DNA of 64,000 nucleotides from Bacillus sp. HNG. GTDB taxonomy: Bacteria > Bacillota > Bacilli > Bacillales > Bacillaceae_L. The DNA lies in assembly GCF_003400205.1 (NCBI RefSeq), contig NZ_QUQV01000001.1, positions 310,001 to 374,000 on the forward strand, written 5' to 3'. A program made the translations under genes and the position numbers. A model generated the notes under the pieces. The model worked only from the letters and a program-made list of their open reading frames with translations, had not been told where the DNA came from and made no database searches. Shown piece by piece: positions 58,791 through 64,000 of this stretch (position 1 is its first letter; every line of letters begins with the position of its first letter).

Positions 58791-58816
58791 CCTGTTTGTC
58801 TTATAAGACAAACAGG
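58791..58816. terminator. Terminator of spoVS
   Basis: A perfect 26-base palindrome: CCTGTTTGTCTTA and its reverse complement, then TATTTTTG on the minus strand. Confidence 0.85.
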
Positions 58817-58859
58817 CTACTATCCGTCACTTGACCACTGTATATAAAAGGACATACAT

Positions 58860-59120
58860 TCATCGTGGTTCAACGATTAATTTTATAGCAGTTCTTTCTT
58901 CACCATCAATTTGAATATCTGTAAATGCCGGAATACAAATTAGGTCCACTCCACTCGGTGCCACAAACCCTCTAGCTATCGCTACTGCTTTCACTGCCTG
59001 ATTTAATGCACCTGCACCAATCGCCTGGATTTCTGCTGCTCCTCTTTCACGCAATACACCTGCAAGAGCTCCAGCTACAGAGTTTGGATTAGATTTTGCT
59101 GAAACTTTTAATATTTCCAT
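58860..59120 (-). CDS. spoVS: Stage V sporulation protein S
   Basis: 86 residues, nearly invariant among Bacillaceae: MEILKVSAKSNPNSVAGALA, GVLRERGAAEIQAIGAGALN and QAVKAVAIARGFVAPSG are all present. An Alba-like nucleic-acid-binding fold; in B. subtilis it is SigH-dependent and needed for a stage V step. The ATG at 59120 has AAGGAGG ahead. A SigH promoter is visible upstream. Confidence 0.98.
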   Translation of the reverse strand: MEILKVSAKSNPNSVAGALAGVLRERGAAEIQAIGAGALNQAVKAVAIARGFVAPSGVDLICIPAFTDIQIDGEERTAIKLIVEPR

Positions 59121-59320
59121 TTCTACTTTCCTCCTTGTTCTTTACAATGTTTCCCTGAGTGATCGGTAGAACCATACAAACCAATACCGACTGATAAATT
59201 ACGATCTATCACTATTTTTCTAAGATCCTAACACGATCGCAAGACATACCAGTGGCTATCTTTATTCAACCAGGGATTCCCAAGTCCTGTTGAACAACGA
59301 ATAATGATCCCATAACTACT

Positions 59321-59350
59321 ATATTCACTAGAAACTACCAGTATTCCTGC
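59321..59350 (-). promoter_or_regulatory. SigH-type promoter of spoVS
   Basis: Minus strand: -35 GCAGGAATA (59342-59350) fits RNAGGAWWW and -10 AGTGAATAT (59321-59329) fits RNNGAATWW, with 12 bases between the boxes. The predicted leader is about 190 bases and can form an imperfect hairpin TTCAAC-CAGG / CCTG-TTGAA. I see no gene in the interval 59121-59438. Confidence 0.7.
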
Positions 59351-59401
59351 TTGTTTCTAAGTTTTTTCTAAAAATTCAAAAACTTGTTCAATACATGAAA
59401 A

Positions 59402-59431
59402 AACCAAGATATTGAAATGAATATCTTGGTT
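59402..59431 (-). terminator. Terminator of ymdB
   Basis: 11-bp stem AACCAAGATAT / ATATCTTGGTT with an 8-base loop and a T-run on the minus strand. Confidence 0.88.
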
Positions 59432-59438
59432 GAAAAGT

Positions 59439-60233
59439 TCAGTCAAAAAATGGGTGATCGTCATTAATGAGAATTCGTTGAATCCCTTTTGCCTTGCCAC
59501 TCTTTGGGTCTACATCTATGAGAACACCATTTAATTGGGTTCTTCCTTGAACCACTTCAAATCGTGTAGGTAAAGTCGTTCTAAATTTATGAATAACAGC
59601 TTCTTTATCCATACCTAAAATCCCATCGTATGGCCCTGTCATCCCAACATCTGTTATAAAGGCAGTGCCTTGTGGTAAAACACGATTGTCCGCTGTTTGG
59701 ACATGTGTATGTGTTCCAACGACAGCAGTTACCCGTCCATCAAGATACCAGCCCATCGCGATTTTTTCACTTGTAGCTTCCGCATGAAAGTCAACGAAAA
59801 TGATGGAAGTTCGCTTTTTTGCTTGTTCAATTAATTCATCACATTTTTTAAACGGATCGTCAATAGCAGGGAGAAATGTCCGACCTTGCAAATTAATAAT
59901 TGCAACCTCTTGTCCATTCACTTTACTATACATGATTCCTTGACCAGGAGTTCCTTCGGGGAAATTGGCAGGACGGATCATGTTTTTAGCAGTATCAATA
60001 AACTCGAAAATGTCTTTGTTGTCCCATGTATGATTACCTAGAGTGATTGCTTGGGCACCGCTCTCGAGAAATTGGTTGTATATTTTTTTAGTAATCCCTC
60101 GTCCCGATGCTGCATTTTCACCATTCACGATGGTAAGTGTAGGATGGAATTTTGCCTTTAGTTTCGGAAGATATTCACGAATCATATCTCTCCCTGGTGA
60201 GCCGACAACATCACCAATAAATAAAATCTTCAT
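59439..60233 (-). CDS. ymdB: YmdB metallophosphoesterase
   Basis: 264 residues, exactly the B. subtilis length. Metal-ligand motifs are FIGDVVGSPGRDMI, VNGENAASGRG, LGNHTWDNKDI, FVDFHAEATSEKIA and GTHTHVQTADNR. It has been reported to hydrolyse cyclic nucleotides and is needed for biofilm formation and bistable gene expression. The ATG at 60233 has AAAGGGGC ahead; an upstream in-frame start has no site. It follows rny with 137 bases between. Confidence 0.94.
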   Translation of the reverse strand: MKILFIGDVVGSPGRDMIREYLPKLKAKFHPTLTIVNGENAASGRGITKKIYNQFLESGAQAITLGNHTWDNKDIFEFIDTAKNMIRPANFPEGTPGQGIMYSKVNGQEVAIINLQGRTFLPAIDDPFKKCDELIEQAKKRTSIIFVDFHAEATSEKIAMGWYLDGRVTAVVGTHTHVQTADNRVLPQGTAFITDVGMTGPYDGILGMDKEAVIHKFRTTLPTRFEVVQGRTQLNGVLIDVDPKSGKAKGIQRILINDDHPFFD

Positions 60234-60346
60234 GTAAAAGCCCCTTTCATAACAAGTGAAGCACAAAAAGCGAAAAATCTCAATGTCAAAGGCCATTTTT
60301 TAGAGTATTTGCCAGTTGTAACTTTTCTAATAATTTTGAGCAAAAA

Positions 60347-60375
60347 AATAAAGTGGTCTTAACGACCACTTTATT
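60347..60375 (-). terminator. Terminator of rny
   Basis: 12-bp stem AATAAAGTGGTC / GACCACTTTATT with a 5-base loop; it includes the rny stop codon, with TTTTTT after it. Confidence 0.85.
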
Positions 60376-61933
60376 TTGCATATTCAACCGCTCTTGTTTC
60401 ACGAATAACGGTTACCTTGATATGACCCGGATAATCCAACTCTTCTTCGATTCGTTTACGGATATCGCGGGCTAATCGATGTGCATTTAAGTCATCGATT
60501 GCATCAGGTTTTACGATAATTCGAACTTCACGTCCAGCTTGTATAGCAAAGGATTTTTCAACACCATCATAGGATTCTGAAATCTCCTCTAGCTTTTCAA
60601 GGCGACGGATATAGTTTTCAAGTGTCTCACTTCTAGCACCAGGTCTTGCGGCAGATAAAGCATCAGCTGCTGCAACTAAGACAGCAATAATAGATGTTGG
60701 TTCCGTATCACCATGGTGGGAAGCAATACTATTGATAACAATTGGATGCTCTTTATACTTCGTGGCTAATTCTACACCGATTTCAACGTGGCTACCTTCC
60801 ACTTCATGGTCAATAGCTTTACCGATATCGTGTAATAGTCCAGCACGACGAGCAAGTGTTTCATCTTCACCTAACTCAGCAGCCATTAAACCTGCCAAGA
60901 ATGATACTTCCATTGAGTGCTTTAAGACATTTTGGCCATAGCTTGTACGATACTTCAAGCGACCTAAAATCTTAATTAAATCAGGATGGAGTCCATGAAC
61001 ACCAACCTCAAAGGTTGTTTGTTCACCCACTTCACGAATATATTCGTCAACTTCACGTCTAGATTTATCAACCATCTCTTCAATACGTGCTGGATGAATA
61101 CGTCCGTCTTGAACAAGTTTTTCAAGTGCGATTCTCGCTGTTTCACGGCGAATTGGATCAAAGCCAGATAAAATAACAGCCTCTGGTGTATCATCAATAA
61201 TGAGGTCAATACCCGTTAATGTTTCAAGTGTACGGATGTTTCGTCCTTCTCTACCAATAATACGACCTTTCATCTCATCATTAGGCAAGTTAACTACAGA
61301 TACTGTAGTTTCTGCGACATGATCAGCGGCACATCTTTGAATAGCTAGCGAAAGTATTTCTTTAGCCTTTTTATCAGATTCTTCCTTTGCACGAATTTCT
61401 GCCTCTTTCACCATCATCGCAATATCATGGGAAAGTTCATTTTCAATACGTTCAAGGATGATTTGCTTTGCTTCTTCACGTGTTAAGCTAGAAATGCGCT
61501 CAAGTTCAACCTGTTGCTTGTGTACCATCTCTTCCACTTTGCTTTCCATCTCTTCAATATGCTGTTGTCTTTGAGCGAGAGAATCCTCTTTCTTTTCTAA
61601 CATGGATTCACGTTTATCTAAAGTTTCATCCTTGCGATCAAGGTTCTCTTCTTTTTGCAATAAACGATTTTCTTGTTTTTGTAGTTCGTTTCTTCGATCA
61701 CGGACTTCTTTTTCTGCTTCTGTGCGAAGTTTGTGAATTTCATCTTTTGCCTCTAACAGTGCTTCCTTCTTTAATGAATCTGCTTCTCTATTGGCATCTT
61801 CAATAATTTGTTCGGCAACACTTTTTGCACCTGCAATTTTTGTTTCGGCAATTGATTTACGAACATAAAAGCCAACAATCGCACCGACGATTAGGCCAAA
61901 CAAAGCGGAGATGATTATAGAAATGGGATCCAT
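60371..61933 (-). CDS. rny: Ribonuclease Y
   Basis: Membrane-anchored endoribonuclease that starts decay of many mRNAs. 520 residues, the B. subtilis length: membrane segment at about 3-25, long coiled coil at about 30-200, KH domain with [20 protein letters not shown], and HD domain with [12 protein letters not shown] and [10 protein letters not shown]. The ATG at 61933 has AGGAGGTGA 5 bases ahead. R1 copy D lies in its leader. RicA of this window belongs to a complex that directs RNase Y. Confidence 0.97.
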   Translation of the reverse strand: MDPISIIISALFGLIVGAIVGFYVRKSIAETKIAGAKSVAEQIIEDANREADSLKKEALLEAKDEIHKLRTEAEKEVRDRRNELQKQENRLLQKEENLDRKDETLDKRESMLEKKEDSLAQRQQHIEEMESKVEEMVHKQQVELERISSLTREEAKQIILERIENELSHDIAMMVKEAEIRAKEESDKKAKEILSLAIQRCAADHVAETTVSVVNLPNDEMKGRIIGREGRNIRTLETLTGIDLIIDDTPEAVILSGFDPIRRETARIALEKLVQDGRIHPARIEEMVDKSRREVDEYIREVGEQTTFEVGVHGLHPDLIKILGRLKYRTSYGQNVLKHSMEVSFLAGLMAAELGEDETLARRAGLLHDIGKAIDHEVEGSHVEIGVELATKYKEHPIVINSIASHHGDTEPTSIIAVLVAAADALSAARPGARSETLENYIRRLEKLEEISESYDGVEKSFAIQAGREVRIIVKPDAIDDLNAHRLARDIRKRIEEELDYPGHIKVTVIRETRAVEYAK

Positions 61934-61994
61934 CTTCTTCACCTCCTCTTGCTATAAACTTTTTCTTGCTAGATCAAAATGTCGGCATGTACAT

Positions 61995-62118
61995 TAATCA
62001 ATTTCGCCCTTGCGTATTTGCACCCAAATTTCTTGAGGTAACTCAAAAAAATTCAGTTAACAATTGCATATATACGCAGGAGCCTTTAACTTTATTAAGC
62101 ACGATTAAACGTTACTGA
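61995..62118 (-). repeat. Dispersed structured repeat R1, degenerate copy D (ahead of rny)
   Basis: One end (CGCCC-TTGCGTATTTGCACCC) and the other end (GGAGCCTTTAACTTTATT) match the R1 ends, but the central hairpins are deleted. The distance to the rny start is about 60 bases. The rest of 61934-62476 has an imperfect AACTTTATT / AATAAAGTT stem and the recA terminator; no gene is seen. Confidence 0.6.
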
Positions 62119-62447
62119 ATAAAGTTAGATAGATAACATACAGCGCAAAGGCTTTTTAAGCTAATCAGAGTCTTAGGTTACGATCCGAAAGCAGCTTTGA
62201 CTACTCCGGGTCTGAATAGCAAAAGCTCAAACCGAGTTTTGCTTCTAACGTTTTAATTCTAACAAAATGTAAAATATACATTTTAATTGTAAATGTGTGA
62301 ATTTTTATTGTCAAGAGCTGTCAAAAATACTGTTTCATGAAAATGGAAATTTTGTGTAGCGGAATTGTCTATATTCGCGTTCTACGAAGCTAAGAGGTGG
62401 TTTCTTTCGCGTTCAAATTTGAGTGAGTGGATGGAGAAATTAAAGAA

Positions 62448-62468
62448 GAGACACAAATGCTGTGTCTC
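62448..62468 (-). terminator. Terminator of recA
   Basis: 8-bp stem GAGACACA / TGTGTCTC with a 5-base loop, then TTCTTTAATTTC on the minus strand. Confidence 0.75.
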
Positions 62469-62476
62469 CATCTTCA

Positions 62477-63517
62477 TTAGTCTTGTAAATCAAACTCTTC
62501 CTGTTCCTCATCAGCTGGTGCTACTTTAACACCGTCAAGCCCATAATGATTTCTAATTTGCTGAAGGATTTCATTACGAACATCAGGGTTTTCTTTTAAG
62601 AATTGTTTTGCATTTTCGCGACCCTGACCCACTCTTTCTTCATTATAAGAATACCAAGAGCCACTCTTTTGGACGATATCAAGTTCCGAACCGATATCAA
62701 TGATTTCGCCCTCAATTGAAATTCCTTCTCCGTACATAATATCTACTTCAGCTGTTTTAAATGGTGGTGCTACTTTATTCTTAACAACCTTCACTTTTGT
62801 TCTATTACCAACAAGTTCATTGCCTTGTTTTAATTGTTCCGCACGACGAACCTCTAGTCTTACAGAAGAATAGAATTTAAGCGCACGTCCACCTGGGGTT
62901 GTTTCTGGGTTTCCGAACATTACCCCAATTTTTTCACGGACCTGGTTAATGAAAATTGCAATTGTATTTGATTTATTGATTGCACCTGAAAGCTTACGTA
63001 ATGCTTGTGACATTAAGCGGGCTTGTAGACCCATATGGGAATCTCCCATTTCACCTTCAATTTCTGCTTTTGGAACAAGTGCTGCAACAGAGTCAACTAC
63101 TAAAATATCGACTGCACCACTACGTACTAATGCTTCAGCTATTTCTAATGCTTGTTCACCAGTGTCAGGCTGAGATAATAATAGTTCATCAATGTTTACA
63201 CCTAATTTTTGTGCATATGCTGGATCAAGCGCATGTTCCGCGTCAATAAACGCTGCTTGTCCACCAGTCTTTTGTACTTCAGCAATTGCATGAAGTGCTA
63301 CAGTTGTTTTACCAGAGCTTTCTGGTCCATATATTTCAATTATCCGTCCTCTTGGATATCCTCCAACACCTAATGCTACGTCTACCGCTAGTGAACCACT
63401 AGATATAGTAGAAATTCGACGATCAGTTTGTTCTCCAAGCTTCATGATTGAGCCCTTACCAAACTGTTTCTCTATCTGCTTCAATGCCATTTCTAAGGCC
63501 GCTTGACGATCACTCAC
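62477..63517 (-). CDS. recA: Recombinase RecA
   Basis: Strand-exchange protein and co-protease for LexA. 346 residues: N-terminal [20 protein letters not shown], Walker [14 protein letters not shown]-binding loop 1 [12 protein letters not shown], loop 2 [20 protein letters not shown], and an acidic tail [10 protein letters not shown]. The GTG at 63517 has AAAGGAGG ahead and the product starts [11 protein letters not shown] as in relatives. A promoter with a LexA box is directly upstream. Confidence 0.98.
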   Translation of the reverse strand: MSDRQAALEMALKQIEKQFGKGSIMKLGEQTDRRISTISSGSLAVDVALGVGGYPRGRIIEIYGPESSGKTTVALHAIAEVQKTGGQAAFIDAEHALDPAYAQKLGVNIDELLLSQPDTGEQALEIAEALVRSGAVDILVVDSVAALVPKAEIEGEMGDSHMGLQARLMSQALRKLSGAINKSNTIAIFINQVREKIGVMFGNPETTPGGRALKFYSSVRLEVRRAEQLKQGNELVGNRTKVKVVKNKVAPPFKTAEVDIMYGEGISIEGEIIDIGSELDIVQKSGSWYSYNEERVGQGRENAKQFLKENPDVRNEILQQIRNHYGLDGVKVAPADEEQEEFDLQD

Positions 63518-63551
63518 TAATTTTTCCTCCTTTATTCGTGAAACTACTATT

Positions 63552-63603
63552 ACTATACAATGTTTTGTTCGATTTGCCAAGCAAAAAGTCGAACATTTAT
63601 TCG
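63552..63603 (-). promoter_or_regulatory. recA promoter with LexA boxes
   Basis: Minus strand: -35 TTGGCA (63575-63580) and -10 TATAGT (63552-63557), 17 bases apart. One LexA-like box CGAACAAAACATT fills the spacer (63559-63571); a stronger one, CGAATAAATGTTCG, lies at 63590-63603. Confidence 0.75.
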
Positions 63604-63735
63604 CTTATTTTTATTAATAGTTTTTTCCCATAAATCCAATTATTAATAGTTGAAAATTGTATTTTCAAAGTTATAAAGACCATTAAATTTTAATTTTTGT
63701 CTTTCAAATAAAATTATAATAATCATAAAAAAAAA

Positions 63736-63756
63736 CGTAAGCATATGCAACTTACG
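63736..63756 (-). terminator. Terminator of the 60-residue peptide gene
   Basis: 6-bp stem CGTAAG / CTTACG (9-base loop), then a run of nine T on the minus strand. Confidence 0.8.
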
Positions 63757-63793
63757 CCCATTATCTATTTATTTCATTCAATCGGTAAAAGGA

Positions 63794-63976
63794 CTATTTT
63801 TTATCTTCTTCCTTTGGTTTTATCGGACCACATATCCCTGTGTTGACATCGCAGACAAATCCTGAGGAACTGTCAATGTCCAAGCTTTTTAATTTTTTTA
63901 CACCATTTAGTTCTTTCAACGCTCCATAGCCATCTGTTGAAGATGTTGTTGATTTAGTTTGCTTGTCATCTACCAT
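63794..63976 (-). CDS. 60-residue peptide with a C-terminal two-cysteine motif
   Basis: I do not recognise this family with certainty. The ATG at 63976 has a strong GAGGAGG site, and a good terminator follows. Residues 1-20 are Ser/Thr-rich and hydrophilic; 20-32 is a short helix (LKELNGVKKLKSL); residues 40-51 read FVCDVNTGICGP with Cys42 and Cys49, then a charged tail. There is no signal peptide or membrane span. Leader-like and core-like halves would fit a modified peptide, a disulfide or a metal site, but no processing gene is visible before the window ends. Confidence 0.6.
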   Translation of the reverse strand: MVDDKQTKSTTSSTDGYGALKELNGVKKLKSLDIDSSSGFVCDVNTGICGPIKPKEEDKK

Positions 63977-64000
63977 CGATTTTCCTCCTCATTGTTTCAT

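Overview
The window is chromosomal DNA of a low-GC, endospore-forming Bacillaceae bacterium. The evidence is a set of spore genes (cotE, cotM, spoVS, spoVK, tlp, sspN, sspO, sspP, sirA, a Spo0E-like regulator), Bacillus-type GGAGG ribosome binding sites, TTG and GTG starts, and gene order. From recA at the right to parC at the left it follows, in reverse, the recA-rny-ymdB-spoVS ... mutS-mutL ... hfq ... glnR-glnA ... lexA ... tkt ... ccdA ... citB ... parE-parC order I know from Bacillus subtilis. Nearly all core genes are on the minus strand. I cannot name the species.

Layout from left to right. 1-5000 is accessory: the end of a HEPN-like protein, a tandem ribbon-helix-helix protein, alanyl-tRNA editing protein AlaX, a lipoprotein gene between inverted repeats, and an AI-2E-family membrane protein. 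5200-11200 holds parC, parE, yneT and plsY. 11400-16600 holds an S9 peptidase, a CapA-like phosphoesterase, yneP, minor spore proteins, an FbpB-like peptide and yneN. 16800-24300 holds citB, sspO, sspP, an isolated selA, cotM, a SpoIID-like protein and yneK. 24500-32900 holds ccdC-yneI-ccdA, ynzD, a heterodimeric ABC exporter with one frameshifted subunit, a VOC protein, a YetF-like protein, yneF and sirA. 33000-36400 holds tkt, ynzC, a 28-residue membrane peptide under SOS control, and lexA. 36400-41400 holds a lone KAS III enzyme, glnA-glnR and a penicillin-binding-protein-like serine hydrolase. 41400-54700 holds ynbB, hflX, spoVK, hfq, miaA, mutL, mutS, cotE, ricA and miaB. 54800-64000 holds korB-korA, a dipeptidase, spoVS, ymdB, rny, recA and a 60-residue two-cysteine peptide.

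Three regulatory networks are visible. SOS: LexA boxes stand at lexA and its divergent peptide gene, at recA and upstream of parE. Nitrogen: paired GlnR/TnrA boxes precede glnR-glnA. Sporulation: a SigH-type promoter precedes spoVS and a SigE-type -10 lies upstream of cotE.

The most interesting signals are: the 28-residue single-span peptide that occupies the place of the SOS division inhibitor yneA; a dispersed structured repeat (R1, four copies) of which three lie just ahead of the start codons of ccdA, hflX and rny in one orientation; an isolated full-length selA; and a frameshift in the signature motif of one ABC-exporter half. No rRNA, tRNA, CRISPR array, prophage or intact insertion sequence was seen.
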